From contig NZ_CP046252.1 of assembly GCF_009720145.1 (NCBI RefSeq), positions 2,108,001 through 2,172,000 on the forward strand: DNA of 64,000 nt, written 5' to 3'. The position numbers and the translations under genes were made by a program. The notes beneath the pieces were generated by a model that made no database searches, was not told where the DNA came from, and saw only the letters and a list, made by a program, of their open reading frames with translations. The DNA is from Sphingobium sp. CAP-1 (GTDB taxonomy: Bacteria > Pseudomonadota > Alphaproteobacteria > Sphingomonadales > Sphingomonadaceae). Below are positions 17,506 through 26,777 of the stretch, in pieces. The first letter of the stretch is position 1, and each line of letters opens with the position of its first letter.

Positions 17506-18375
17506 TCAGCGCTTCCAGCGCGCCCAGATGGCGGTCGGCAGGGCAATGCCGCGCGCCTCTTCGCGCACCGCCAGTTCGCCCGCTTCCACCTGCCCCGGCA
17601 AGTCGGCGAACGCCTGACGCAGCAATTCGCCGATCGCCAGCGCCGACATGCGCACGGCATAGACGGTCAGGAACAGGAAGCGGCTGTCGGCGTCGAGCAG
17701 CGCGCGGCAATTGGCGATCAGGCCGGGCAGATCCTCCTCCAGCCGCCAGACTTCGCCATCGGGGCCGCGGCCATATTTGGGCGGATCGAGCAATATGCCA
17801 TCATAGCGGCGGTTGCGGCGCACTTCGCGGGCGACGAATTTGGCGGCATCCTCGACGATCCAGCGGACCGGCCGATCCTCCATGCCCGACAGCGCGGCGT
17901 TGGCGCGGGCCTGCGCCACCGATTTCTTCGACGCATCGACATGGACCATACGCGCGCCGCCGGCCGACAGGGCCAGCGTGCCGACGCCGGTATAGCCGAA
18001 CAGGTTCATCACCTCGGCATCCGGCTTGTCGGCATAGGTGGCGCGCAGATCGTCCCAGATCGGCGCCATGTCGGGGAAGAAACCCAGATGGCGGAAGGGG
18101 GTGCAGCTCGACTGGAAAGTGACTTCGCGCCAGTGCAGCGGCCAGCCTTCGGCCGGAACCGGCCGCTCATAATACCAGCGGCCGCCACCATCCTCGTCCG
18201 ATCCGGGGATGAATTCGCCGTCGGCCTTCCAGTCGGTCGTCGCCGGCTTCCACATCGCCTGCGGTTCGGGGCGGATGAAGCGGAAGCGGCCATAGCGCTC
18301 CAGCTTGCGCCCGTCGCCACTGTCGAGCAGGCCGTAATCCGACCATGGCTCGCCAATGAGGGTCTTGAGTTCCAA
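17506..18375 (-). CDS. SAM-dependent methyltransferase (RlmI-like fold)
   Basis: 289-residue class I methyltransferase. The SAM-binding loop is MNLFGYTGVGTLALSAGGA (about 145-163), the acidic strand end is VHVDASKKSV and the catalytic motif IV is LLDPPKYGRG, typical of rRNA cytosine-C5/RlmI-like enzymes. The substrate is not certain. The start is TTG 18375; the next ATG (MWKPATTDW) would remove about 40 residues that look like real protein, so TTG is preferred. It lies six bases downstream of thrC, so they are likely one transcript. Confidence 0.85.
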   Translation of the reverse strand: MELKTLIGEPWSDYGLLDSGDGRKLERYGRFRFIRPEPQAMWKPATTDWKADGEFIPGSDEDGGGRWYYERPVPAEGWPLHWREVTFQSSCTPFRHLGFFPDMAPIWDDLRATYADKPDAEVMNLFGYTGVGTLALSAGGARMVHVDASKKSVAQARANAALSGMEDRPVRWIVEDAAKFVAREVRRNRRYDGILLDPPKYGRGPDGEVWRLEEDLPGLIANCRALLDADSRFLFLTVYAVRMSALAIGELLRQAFADLPGQVEAGELAVREEARGIALPTAIWARWKR

Positions 18376-18380
18376 GCGAC

Positions 18381-19781
18381 TCAGCCGCGCGGGGTCGCGC
18401 GCTCGGCGACATAGGCGGTGATCGCCTCGAACGTGCCGGGCAGTTTGGCGTAGCTTTCCTCGCGGGCGAACAGGTCGCCCACGCGCGCCGGCAGCGGCGG
18501 ACGGGTGCCGGTCGCGCGCTCGACCGCGTCACGGAACTTGGCGGGGTGCGCGGTCGCCAGCGTGACCACCGGGATGGACGCGTCGACGCCGGCCTCGCGG
18601 GCCGCCGCCAGACCGATCGCGCTATGCGGGTCGATCACCTGACCGGCCGCGTCATAGGCCCAGCGCATCGCCATGGTCATGCCGTCGGCGTCGATGCGTG
18701 CGGAGCTGAACAGCCGGGCCGCGCCTTCGCGCTGGGCGTTGGTCAGGCGCATCGCCCTGCTCGCTTCAAAGCCGCGCATCTGCTCCGCCAGCGCCAGCCC
18801 ATCGCGGCCACCGGCATCGAACAGCAGCCGCTCGAAGTTCGAGCTGACCTGAATGTCCATGCTGGGCGTGGCGGTCGGCACGACCTGACCCTGGCTGTAA
18901 TCGCCGTCGGCCAGGGCGCGGTGGAGGATGTCGTTGACATTGGTGGCGACGATCAGCTTCGCGACCGGCAGGCCCATCTGCGCCGCGACATAGCCGGCGA
19001 ACACGTCGCCGAAATTGCCGGTGGGAACGGAGAAGGCGACTTCGCGATCCGGCGCGCCCAGACGCACGGCCGAATAGAAATAATAGACGACCTGCGCCAT
19101 CAGCCGCGCCCAGTTGATGCTGTTGACGGCGGACAGGTTGAAGCGGCTCTTGAAATCGGCGTCGTTGAACATCGCCTTCACCAGCGCCTGCGCATCGTCA
19201 AAGCTGCCGTCGATCGCGATGTTGTAGACGTTGGGGGCCAGTACCGTGGTCATCTGGCGGCGCTGCACGTCGGACACCCGGCCTTCGGGATGGAGCATGA
19301 AGATGTCGATCTTCGCCCGGCCGGCCACCGCGTCGATGGCGGCCGATCCGGTATCGCCCGACGTGGCGCCGACAATGGTCAGATGATCGTCGCGGCGCGA
19401 CAGGAAGCGCTCGAACAACTGGCCGAGCAACTGGAGCGCGACATCCTTGAAGGCGAGCGTGGGACCATGGAACAGTTCCAGCACCCAATGCTGATGATCG
19501 AGCTGGACCAGCGGGGTCACGGCCTGATGGCTGAAGCGGCCATAGGCGGCGACGCACAGTTCGCGCAGTTCATCTTCGCTAAGCGATCCCGCGACGAACG
19601 GGGTCATCACCCGGACGGCGGTTTCGACATAGGAAAGGCCGGCAAGGGCGCGAATCTGGTCGGCGGTGAAGGCCGGCCAGCTAGTCGGCAGATAGAGGCC
19701 GCCATCGGACGCCAGCCCGGCCAGCGTCACATCCTCGAAACCGAGCGCGGGCGCGCTCCCCCTGGTGCTCTGATATTGCAT
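18381..19781 (-). CDS. thrC: Threonine synthase
   Basis: 466-residue PLP enzyme converting O-phosphohomoserine to threonine. The PLP lysine is Lys112 in GPTLAFKDVALQ. The phosphate-binding loop VGATSGDTGSAA and VNSINWARLMAQVVYYFY are class hallmarks, and the N-terminal MQYQSTRG is typical. ATG 19781 is chosen; the frame runs on upstream into antisense of SURF1. Lies at the 3' end of the cytochrome oxidase gene cluster, a common alphaproteobacterial order. Confidence 0.97.
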   Translation of the reverse strand: MQYQSTRGSAPALGFEDVTLAGLASDGGLYLPTSWPAFTADQIRALAGLSYVETAVRVMTPFVAGSLSEDELRELCVAAYGRFSHQAVTPLVQLDHQHWVLELFHGPTLAFKDVALQLLGQLFERFLSRRDDHLTIVGATSGDTGSAAIDAVAGRAKIDIFMLHPEGRVSDVQRRQMTTVLAPNVYNIAIDGSFDDAQALVKAMFNDADFKSRFNLSAVNSINWARLMAQVVYYFYSAVRLGAPDREVAFSVPTGNFGDVFAGYVAAQMGLPVAKLIVATNVNDILHRALADGDYSQGQVVPTATPSMDIQVSSNFERLLFDAGGRDGLALAEQMRGFEASRAMRLTNAQREGAARLFSSARIDADGMTMAMRWAYDAAGQVIDPHSAIGLAAAREAGVDASIPVVTLATAHPAKFRDAVERATGTRPPLPARVGDLFAREESYAKLPGTFEAITAYVAERATPRG

Positions 19782-19825
19782 AATGGGAAAGCGCGGTAGC
19801 GGCACGCGGCGCGGGGGGCAAGCGT

Positions 19826-20470
19826 TTAGGCGGGTTTTGACGCGTTCCGGCGGCGCAGCGCGAGAATATAGATGATGATGGCGACCCCGGCGAACAGGAA
19901 CCATTGCACCGCATAGGCGAGATGATTGTTGGGGATGTCGGCAATGTTCGGCGGCGATGTTGCAAGACGACCCTGTGCAGGCGCATCTGCGATCAACAAA
20001 GGTTCGTCCACGACAGCGCCGCCCGTCATTCGATTCCAGATCGACTGCGACGTCGGCTTGAGGGTGATGACGCCCCGAACAGCGCCGCCTTGCCATTCCG
20101 GCAGGGATGGCGATGGCGATACGCCGATATCGACATAGGCGCCCGGCCCTTCCGCACCAGTCCGGCACGCCATAATCGCGCGATAGCCGGTCCGCCCATT
20201 GCGCGCCTTACCAGCGACCATCTCGACAAATTGCGTGTCGAGGCAGACGAGGCTCGACCGCCGAAAGCGGTAATGATCCAGATCCGCGCCCAGCTTAGGG
20301 AAGGCGATTGCGGGCAGGTTCGCATTGTTCGCCATCAGCGCAAGCGCCTGCTCCTTCTCCGCCCGGCGTTGCAATTGCCAGATACCAAGGCCGATCATCA
20401 CCAGCACCGCCAGCGCGACGAGGGTCGTCGGGATCAGGGGGATGCGGGCGGGCGTGGGTTGATCGGTCAT
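19826..20470 (-). CDS. SURF1-family cytochrome oxidase biogenesis protein
   Basis: 214-residue inner-membrane protein with two transmembrane helices, one near the N-terminus (ALAVLVMIGLGIWQLQRR; the GxWQLxR motif is a SURF1 hallmark) and one at the C-terminus (WFLFAGVAIIIYILALRRR). A periplasmic domain lies between, with NNHLAYAVQW just before the second helix. It helps heme a delivery to subunit I. ATG 20470 is preceded by AAGGA. An intrinsic terminator separates it from ctaE, suggesting reduced read-through. Confidence 0.9.
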   Translation of the reverse strand: MTDQPTPARIPLIPTTLVALAVLVMIGLGIWQLQRRAEKEQALALMANNANLPAIAFPKLGADLDHYRFRRSSLVCLDTQFVEMVAGKARNGRTGYRAIMACRTGAEGPGAYVDIGVSPSPSLPEWQGGAVRGVITLKPTSQSIWNRMTGGAVVDEPLLIADAPAQGRLATSPPNIADIPNNHLAYAVQWFLFAGVAIIIYILALRRRNASKPA

Positions 20471-20497
20471 GGCCGGTCCTTGGTAGCGGTCGATAGG

Positions 20498-20532
20498 GCA
20501 AAAGAAAACGGCCGGGACTTCCACCCCGGCCG
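20498..20532 (-). terminator. Intrinsic terminator between ctaE and SURF1
   Basis: On the minus strand an 8-bp GC stem (arms 20525-20532 and 20509-20516, CGGCCGGG) with an 8-base loop is followed by TTTTCTTTT. It lies 28 bases after the ctaE stop and about 30 bases before the SURF1 start, inside what otherwise looks like one operon. Confidence 0.82.
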
Positions 20533-20560
20533 CTATTCACATCAGGCGAAGGCGGACGCC

Positions 20561-21391
20561 TCAGCCGCCATGGACCGGCGCGCCCCAGCCGCCCCAGACA
20601 TAGACGGCGACGAACAGGAACAGCCACACCACGTCGACGAAATGCCAGTACCAGGCGGCGGCTTCGAACCCGAAATGCTGGCGCGCGGTGAAGTGGCCCT
20701 TATAGGCGCGGACCAGGTTGACGATCAGGAAGATCGTGCCGACCAGAACATGGAAGCCGTGGAAGCCGGTCGCCATGTAGAAGGCCGAGCTATAGGGGCT
20801 GCCGCCAAATTCGAAGGGGGCATGGGCATATTCATAGGCCTGGATGCTGCTGAACAGCGCGCCCAGGATGATCGTACACCACAGACCCTTGATCAGGCCG
20901 TCCCGGTCGCCATGGATCAGCGCATGATGCGCCCAGGTGACGGTCGTGCCGGAGCAGAGCAGGATCAGCGTGTTGAGCAGCGGCAGTTCGAAGGCGTTCA
21001 TCACCTCGATGCCCTTGGACGGGAACAGCCCGTCAATCGGCGCCAGCGCGCTGGGGAAGAGGGAGAAATCGAAAAAGGCCCAGAACCAGCCGACGAAGAA
21101 CATCACTTCCGATGCGATGAACAGGATCATGCCGTAGCGCAGATGCAACTGCACCACCGGCGTATGATCGCCGGCATGGGCTTCGGCGATGACATTGCCC
21201 CACCAGCTAAAGAAGGTGAAAAGGACGCCCGCGACCCCGATCAGGAAAACCCAGCCGCCACCCGGCCCCATCGCATCGGGGTGCAGCCACATGATCGCGC
21301 CGAACGCCATGACCAGAGCGGACATCGACCCGAACAGCGGCCAGATGCTGGGCGGAAGGATGTGATAATCGTGATGCTTTGCGCCTGCCAT
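20561..21391 (-). CDS. ctaE: Cytochrome c oxidase subunit III
   Basis: 276-residue multi-helix inner-membrane protein of the aa3 oxidase. It begins MAGAKHHDYHILPPSIWP, as subunit III does. Family stretches include FWAFFDFSLFPS, the HALIHGDRDGLIKGL loop, and FYMATGFHGFHVLVGTIFL with HFGFEAAAWYWHFVDVVWLFLF at the C-terminus. Seven hydrophobic segments are apparent. Sits 35 bases after ctaG. Confidence 0.97.
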   Translation of the reverse strand: MAGAKHHDYHILPPSIWPLFGSMSALVMAFGAIMWLHPDAMGPGGGWVFLIGVAGVLFTFFSWWGNVIAEAHAGDHTPVVQLHLRYGMILFIASEVMFFVGWFWAFFDFSLFPSALAPIDGLFPSKGIEVMNAFELPLLNTLILLCSGTTVTWAHHALIHGDRDGLIKGLWCTIILGALFSSIQAYEYAHAPFEFGGSPYSSAFYMATGFHGFHVLVGTIFLIVNLVRAYKGHFTARQHFGFEAAAWYWHFVDVVWLFLFVAVYVWGGWGAPVHGG

Positions 21392-21426
21392 GACCGCTTT
21401 TCCCTGCTCCTGTTCTTGTGAATGCC

Positions 21427-22014
21427 TTAGCTTGCCTTCTTGCCCTGCTCAACAGGATAGAAGGTATAGCTCAGCGTTATCTGTTGCGTGTCGCGATTGT
21501 CCGGGTCGTCGAGGATTTTGGGGTCGACATAATAGAGGACCGGCATCCGCACCTCCTCACCCGGTTGCAGCGTCTGCTGGGTGAAACAGAAACACTGGAT
21601 CTTGGTGAAATAGGCGCCTGCCTGGGTCGGCGTGACGTTGAAGCTGGCGGTGCCGGTGACGGGCCGGTCGGACATGTTCTTCGCGACGAAGATCGCCATG
21701 TCCTTCGCGCCGACGGTCACGGTATCGGTCGGATGTTCGGGATAGAATTGCCACGGCATTCCCGGCTGGACGTTGGAATCGAAGCGGATCGACAGGGTAT
21801 GGCCGGTCGCGACCTTCACCTGCGTCGCCGCCTCCGCTCGCTGGGTCGTGCCGCCAAAGCCGGTCTGTTCGCAGAAGATGCGATAGAGCGGGACCGAGGC
21901 GAAGCCGAGCGCCAGCATGGACAGCCCCACCAGCGCCGTCGCCACCAGCGTCCGGCGGTTGCGCCGGTCGCGGTCGAAGGGCGAAGGCGGCAGGAGTTGC
22001 GTCATCTGGGCCAT
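21427..22014 (-). CDS. ctaG: Cytochrome c oxidase assembly protein CtaG (CuB chaperone)
   Basis: 195-residue Cox11-type protein. One N-terminal transmembrane helix (about 25-46, LVATALVGLSMLALGFASVP) is followed by a periplasmic immunoglobulin-like domain. The copper-binding motif CFCFTQQTL is present, as is YRIFCEQTGFGG after the membrane segment. It delivers copper to the CuB site of subunit I. Its ATG overlaps the TGA of the small upstream gene (TGATG), showing coupled translation. Confidence 0.96.
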   Translation of the reverse strand: MAQMTQLLPPSPFDRDRRNRRTLVATALVGLSMLALGFASVPLYRIFCEQTGFGGTTQRAEAATQVKVATGHTLSIRFDSNVQPGMPWQFYPEHPTDTVTVGAKDMAIFVAKNMSDRPVTGTASFNVTPTQAGAYFTKIQCFCFTQQTLQPGEEVRMPVLYYVDPKILDDPDNRDTQQITLSYTFYPVEQGKKAS

Positions 22015-22151
22015 CAGATCGCGTGGCTCGCGCCGATCTTCGCCAGCGTGATGGCGAAGAAGAGGATCACGAGAAAACCCAGCAACAGGCCGGTGACGGT
22101 CGCGCGCGACTTTTGCCGGGCGCGGATCTGGTCCTGCTCCTCCGGCGTCAT
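22014..22151 (-). CDS. Small CoxF-like single-helix membrane protein
   Basis: 45-residue protein starting MTPEEQDQIRARQKSRA, with one transmembrane helix (about residues 20-40, LLLGFLVILFFAITLAKIG) and a short tail. Its start overlaps the ctaB stop and its stop overlaps the ctaG start, both as TGATG, so it is translated as part of the oxidase operon. The position between ctaB and ctaG is where alphaproteobacteria carry a short unnamed or CoxF-type protein. Likely N-terminus inside. Role in oxidase assembly is inferred from position. Confidence 0.88.
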   Translation of the reverse strand: MTPEEQDQIRARQKSRATVTGLLLGFLVILFFAITLAKIGASHAI

Positions 22152-23068
22152 GCCAGCAGCCAGCGGTCGACGACCACCGCCCCGAACAGCAGGAAGAGAT
22201 AGAGGATGGAATATTTGAACAGGCGCCGTTCGGCGCTCATCCGCGCGGGGTCGGTTTCCCGGCTGCGATAGACCTGAAAGGCGAACAGGGCGAACAGCGC
22301 CGTGCCGGCCAGCGCCGTCACACCATAGACAAGGCCGGTCAGCCGCATCAGGACCGGGGCCAGCGCGGCGGCGGCCATGATCGCGGTATAGAGCCAGATC
22401 TGGCGGCGGGTCGCCCGCTCGCCCGCGACCACCGGCAGCATCGGGATGCCGGCGGCGGCATAGTCCGGGCGCACGAACAGGGCGAGCGACCAGAAATGCG
22501 GCGGCGTCCAGAAGAATGTCAGCGCGAACAGCGCCACCGGCAGCGCGCCGATGTCACCCGTCACCGCCGCCCAGCCGATGATCGGCGGAAAGGCGCCGGC
22601 GGCACCGCCGATGACGATATTCTGCGCCGTGCGGGGCTTGAGCCAGATGGTATAGACCAGGACATAGAAGAGGATCGACACGGCCAGCACGGCGGCGGCG
22701 AGCCAGTTGGTCGCCATGCCCATCAGCAGGACCGAGAAAAAGGACAGGCCGACGCCGAAATGGAGCGCGCTCTGCCGGTCCATGCGGCCGGCGGGCAGCG
22801 GCCGGTTGGCGGTGCGCTTCATCTTCGCGTCGATATCGGCTTCCCACCACTGGTTGAGCGCGGCGGCCGCGCCCGCGCCCAGCGCGATGCAGAGGATCGC
22901 GGTGAAGGCGAGAACCGGGTGGATATGACCGGGCGCGGCGAGCAGGCCGCACAGGCCGGTGAACACGACCAGCGTCATCACGCGCGGCTTGGTCAGCGCG
23001 ACGAAATCGCGCCAATGGGCGGGCATCGTGGGGGTCGCGACCCCGGACATGATCGGGCTACTGGCCAT
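22148..23068 (-). CDS. ctaB: Heme O synthase (protoheme IX farnesyltransferase)
   Basis: 306-residue UbiA-family membrane prenyltransferase that farnesylates heme B for the oxidase. The first Asp-rich motif is NQWWEADIDAKMKRTANRPL and a second conserved loop reads TPPHFWSLALF. About nine hydrophobic segments are present. ATG 23068 is preceded by AGAGGAATAT, a better site than the ATG five codons upstream. A GC-rich hairpin (arms 23167-23175 and 23182-23190) without a T tract lies between ctaD and this gene. Confidence 0.96.
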   Translation of the reverse strand: MASSPIMSGVATPTMPAHWRDFVALTKPRVMTLVVFTGLCGLLAAPGHIHPVLAFTAILCIALGAGAAAALNQWWEADIDAKMKRTANRPLPAGRMDRQSALHFGVGLSFFSVLLMGMATNWLAAAVLAVSILFYVLVYTIWLKPRTAQNIVIGGAAGAFPPIIGWAAVTGDIGALPVALFALTFFWTPPHFWSLALFVRPDYAAAGIPMLPVVAGERATRRQIWLYTAIMAAAALAPVLMRLTGLVYGVTALAGTALFALFAFQVYRSRETDPARMSAERRLFKYSILYLFLLFGAVVVDRWLLA

Positions 23069-23200
23069 ATATTCCTCTTGCATCAGCGCCGCGCCATACA
23101 GGCGCGGGCCGATTCCGGCAAATGGACAGACGGTCCACCCCCGGACTCACTCCCCCTTGGCGCGGCGGCGCCCGGCCGGAACCGGGCGCCTTCGCGCCTG

Positions 23201-24868
23201 TCAGTCGACGACGGGCAGCGTCTCGAACTGGTGGAAGGGCGGCGGGCTGGACAATGTCCATTCCAGCGTGGTCGCGCCTTCGCCCCAGGGATTGGCTTCC
23301 GCCTTCTTGCCGGCCGCCAGCGACCAGATCAGGTTGATGAAGAAGATGACCATGCCGAAGGCCATGATCTCATAGCCATGGGTGGCGACCGAGTTCCACT
23401 TTTCGAACGCGGCCGGATAGTCGGGATAGCGACGCGGCATACCCGACAGGCCCAGAAAGTGCATCGGGAAGAACAGCAGGTTCACGCCGGCGAAGAACAC
23501 CCAGAAATGCAGGTGGCCGAGAAACTCGTTATACATCTTCCCCGACATTTTCGGGAACCAGTAGTAGAAGCCGGCGAACAGGCCGAACACCGCGCCCAGC
23601 GAAAGGACGTAGTGGAAGTGCGCGACGACATAATAAGTGTCGTGCAGCACGTCGTCGACGCCGCCATTGGCCAGCACCACGCCGGTCACGCCGCCCACGG
23701 TGAACAGGAAGATGAAGCCCAGCGCCCAGACCATGGGAGTCTTGAAGCTGATCGAGCCACCCCAGATGGTCGCGATCCACGAGAAGATCTTGATGCCCGT
23801 CGGCACGGCGATCACCATCGTGGCGGCGGTGAAATACATCTTCACATTCACCGACATGCCGGTGGTGAACATATGGTGCGCCCAGACGACGAAGCCGACC
23901 ACGCCGATCGCGACCATGGCATAGGCCATGCCGAGATAGCCGAACACCGGCTTGCGGCTGAAGGTCGAGATGATCTGGCTGATGATGCCGAAGCCCGGCA
24001 GGATCATGATATAGACTTCGGGATGGCCGAAGAACCAGAAGAGATGCTGGTAGAGTTCGGGGTCGCCACCGCCGGCGGCATCATAGAAGGTGGTGCCGAA
24101 ATTGCGGTCGGTCAGCAGCATGGTGATCGCGGCGGCCAGAACCGGCAGCGCGAGCAGCAGCAGGAAGGCGGTGACCAGCACCGACCAGACGAACAGCGGC
24201 ATTTTATGCAGGGTCATGCCCGGCGCGCGCATGTTGAGGATGGTGGTGATGAAGTTGATCGCGCCCAGGATCGAGCTGGCGCCCGCGATATGCAGCGACA
24301 GGATCGCCATGTCGACGGCCGGGCCGGCCGAACCGCTGGTCGAGAGCGGGGCGTAGACGGTCCAGCCGGTGCCCGCGCCATTGCCCGTGCCGCCGGGCAC
24401 GAAGGTCGAGCCGAGCAGCAGGGCGAAGGCGGGGATGAGCAGCCAGAAGCTGATATTGTTCATCCGCGGGAAGGCCATGTCCGGCGCGCCGATCATGATC
24501 GGCACGAACCAGTTGCCGAAGCCGCCGATCATCGCGGGCATCACCATGAAGAACACCATGATGAGGCCGTGGGCGGTGATGAGCACGTTCCACAGATGAT
24601 AGGCCTGGTCGAGCGTGGCGGACGGACCATCGCTCCACTGCGCCCAGAGGTGCAGATACTGGATGCCCGGATGCGCCAGTTCGGCGCGCATCAGGCCCGA
24701 AATGCCACCGCCGATGATGCCGGCGATGATGGCGAAGATCAGGTAGAGGGTGCCGATGTCCTTGTGATTGGTGGACATGAACCAGCGCTGGAAAAAGGCC
24801 GGCTTGTGATCGGCATCGTGGTGATCATGGGCATGATCGCCGTGATGATCCGCGGTGATGGTGGTCAT
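23201..24868 (-). CDS. ctaD: Cytochrome c oxidase subunit I
   Basis: 555-residue catalytic subunit of an aa3-type heme-copper oxidase with about 12 transmembrane helices. Heme and copper ligands are visible: the His in LITAHGLIMVFFMVMP, His-Tyr of the covalent pair in FFGHPEVYIMILPGFG, the CuB histidines in FVVWAHHMFTTG, and the heme histidines in VVAHFHYVLSLG. The PEVYI motif marks the A-type family. The cytoplasmic N-terminus is His/Asp rich. Lies 17 bases after ctaC. Confidence 0.98.
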   Translation of the reverse strand: MTTITADHHGDHAHDHHDADHKPAFFQRWFMSTNHKDIGTLYLIFAIIAGIIGGGISGLMRAELAHPGIQYLHLWAQWSDGPSATLDQAYHLWNVLITAHGLIMVFFMVMPAMIGGFGNWFVPIMIGAPDMAFPRMNNISFWLLIPAFALLLGSTFVPGGTGNGAGTGWTVYAPLSTSGSAGPAVDMAILSLHIAGASSILGAINFITTILNMRAPGMTLHKMPLFVWSVLVTAFLLLLALPVLAAAITMLLTDRNFGTTFYDAAGGGDPELYQHLFWFFGHPEVYIMILPGFGIISQIISTFSRKPVFGYLGMAYAMVAIGVVGFVVWAHHMFTTGMSVNVKMYFTAATMVIAVPTGIKIFSWIATIWGGSISFKTPMVWALGFIFLFTVGGVTGVVLANGGVDDVLHDTYYVVAHFHYVLSLGAVFGLFAGFYYWFPKMSGKMYNEFLGHLHFWVFFAGVNLLFFPMHFLGLSGMPRRYPDYPAAFEKWNSVATHGYEIMAFGMVIFFINLIWSLAAGKKAEANPWGEGATTLEWTLSSPPPFHQFETLPVVD

Positions 24869-24885
24869 GACGTTCCTACCCCTGA

Positions 24886-25902
24886 TCAGATTTTCTTGGT
24901 CACAGCGGCGGGGGCGGCCGGTGCGGCTTCAGCCGTCTTTTCCGCCGCGCCCTTCAGGCTGCCGCCCTGCGACAGCACCCACTGGTCGAACTGTTCGGGC
25001 GGCAGCGCCTCGATCGCGATCGGCATGAAGCCGTGGCGCGCGCCGCACAGTTCGGAACATTGGCCATAATAGACGCCGGGCTTTTCGATAAAGACGCTCT
25101 TTTCATTCAGGCGGCCGGGAACGGCGTCCATCTTGAGCCAGAGCGACGGCACGGCGAAGGCGTGGATGACATCGGCGCCGGTGATGATCAGCTTGATCGG
25201 GCGACCCGCCGGCAGAACCAGACGATTGTCGGGCGCGAGCAGATAAGGCTCGCCATTTTCCTTCGCCTTGTCCTCCGGCAGCAGGTTGGAAACGAATTCC
25301 GGGATCGCATTGTCCGGATATTCATATCCCCAATACCATTGATAGCCCGTGACCTTGACCACGACCGCGTCCTTGGGCGCAGGCTTATACTGGTCGGCCA
25401 GCAGGCTGATCGAGGGCACGGCGATGAGCAGCAGGATGACGACCGGCACCACGGTCCAGATCACTTCGATCAGCGTGTTGTGCGATGTCTTGGACGGCAC
25501 CGGATTGGCGCTGCGGCGATAGCGCCACATCACCCAGAGCATCAGGCCCAGCACGAAGATGGAGATGATCGTGATGATCGGCAGCAGCAGCACGTCATGC
25601 AGCCAGCGGGCGGTGTGGCCGGTCGGGCTGAACTGTTCCTGCAACGTGATTTCGCCCGGCCGGGGCATACCGATACCTTCGGTCGGCTTCATCCGCGGCG
25701 GCGCGGCGACCTTGGGCGCGGCGGGGGCCGCGGCTGCAACAGGCGCGGTGGCGTTGGCGGCCGATTCGGCAGGCGCCGCCGCATTTTCCGCCGCAGGTGC
25801 GGCAGCGACACTATTGTCCTGCGCGAGTGCCGATCCGTTCAGGCCAAGGGCGGGCGCAAAGGCCAACAACCCGGCAAGAACGAGCGATTTCACCTTTTTC
25901 AT
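24886..25902 (-). CDS. ctaC: Cytochrome c oxidase subunit II
   Basis: 338 residues. The signal peptide ends at about residue 28 (SALAQ). An Ala/Pro-rich linker, two transmembrane helices (about 100-122 and 148-170) and a periplasmic cupredoxin domain follow. The CuA site is complete, with CSELCGARHGFMP supplying both Cys, the His and the Met, plus IHAFAVPSLW upstream. YQWYWGYEYPD is the electron-entry aromatic patch. First gene of the minus-strand oxidase operon; its promoter lies in the 289-base divergent gap with pyrE. Confidence 0.98.
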   Translation of the reverse strand: MKKVKSLVLAGLLAFAPALGLNGSALAQDNSVAAAPAAENAAAPAESAANATAPVAAAAPAAPKVAAPPRMKPTEGIGMPRPGEITLQEQFSPTGHTARWLHDVLLLPIITIISIFVLGLMLWVMWRYRRSANPVPSKTSHNTLIEVIWTVVPVVILLLIAVPSISLLADQYKPAPKDAVVVKVTGYQWYWGYEYPDNAIPEFVSNLLPEDKAKENGEPYLLAPDNRLVLPAGRPIKLIITGADVIHAFAVPSLWLKMDAVPGRLNEKSVFIEKPGVYYGQCSELCGARHGFMPIAIEALPPEQFDQWVLSQGGSLKGAAEKTAEAAPAAPAAVTKKI

Positions 25903-26191
25903 AGCGTCTTCGTACCCCTAACCCCTTGGCGCCGCTGCAACGAAGACGCACTTGGTGCGCTATAGTCCTCGCCCGTTTCGGTTCTGCCGCGGCTTATAGG
26001 CAGGCTTTTCCCCTGCCTCAAGCATGTGGGAGCAGATTTTCTTCGCTGTTGCAACGCTTCCCTTGGCCGCCTATTCGGCAGGCTCCGCGCACAGGGGCGC
26101 GATCATGGCGGGTCGAAGGGCGCGTCGTGCGGATTTTGGCGGCGAACCGGGCGCAGGCGCGCGGGGTCGCCCGGCATGGGTAATGGACGGC

Positions 26192-26773
26192 ATGAACGAC
26201 GAGGAAGTATTGGCGGAATTCCGGGCGGCAGGGGCGCTGCTCGAAGGACATTTCATTCTGTCGTCGGGCCGCCGCAGCGCCAATTACCTGCAATGCGCGC
26301 GCGTGCTGATGAACGCCGAACGCGCCGGCAAGCTGGCCCGCGCCACAGTGCAGAAGCTGCCCCGCGAATTGCGGCAGGAAATCGATCTGGTGGTGTCGCC
26401 GGCCATGGGCGGCCTCATCATCGGCCATGAAATCGGCCGCGCGCTGGACAAGGACGCGGTGTTTCTGGAACGGCCGGAGGGCTTTTTCGAGCTGCGTCGC
26501 GGCTTCACCATCACGCCGGGGCAGAAGGTGCTGATGGTCGAGGATGTCGTGACCACCGGCCTGTCGTCGCGTCAGGCGATCGAGGCGGTCGAGAAGGAAG
26601 GCGGCATCGTCGTCGCCGAAGCGGCGCTGGTCGACCGCTCGGCCGGCGAGGTCGATCTGGGCGTTCCCTTCTACCCGCTCGTGTCGATCAACTTCCCGGT
26701 CTATGACGAGGACGCCGTGCCGGCAGACCTGGCGGCGGTGCCCGCGATCAAGCCCGGCAGCCGGAAGCAGTAA
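26192..26773 (+). CDS. pyrE: Orotate phosphoribosyltransferase
   Basis: 193-residue enzyme of pyrimidine synthesis joining orotate and PRPP. The PRPP loop is VLMVEDVVTTGLSSRQAIE (about 108-126), with SSGRRSANYLQC near the N-terminus and VVSPAMGGLIIGHE in the middle. The open frame reaches back to 26024, but the preceding 56 codons do not resemble the family; ATG 26192 (MNDEEVLAEF) is preferred, with ATG 26183 possible. First of four tightly spaced plus-strand genes. Confidence 0.95.
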   Translation: MNDEEVLAEFRAAGALLEGHFILSSGRRSANYLQCARVLMNAERAGKLARATVQKLPRELRQEIDLVVSPAMGGLIIGHEIGRALDKDAVFLERPEGFFELRRGFTITPGQKVLMVEDVVTTGLSSRQAIEAVEKEGGIVVAEAALVDRSAGEVDLGVPFYPLVSINFPVYDEDAVPADLAAVPAIKPGSRKQ

Positions 26774-26777
26774 AATC

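Noticed and set aside
22496..25069. 857-residue plus-strand frame across ctaB, ctaD and ctaC
   Set aside because: It spans three confirmed oxidase genes on the other strand and has no recognisable protein features.
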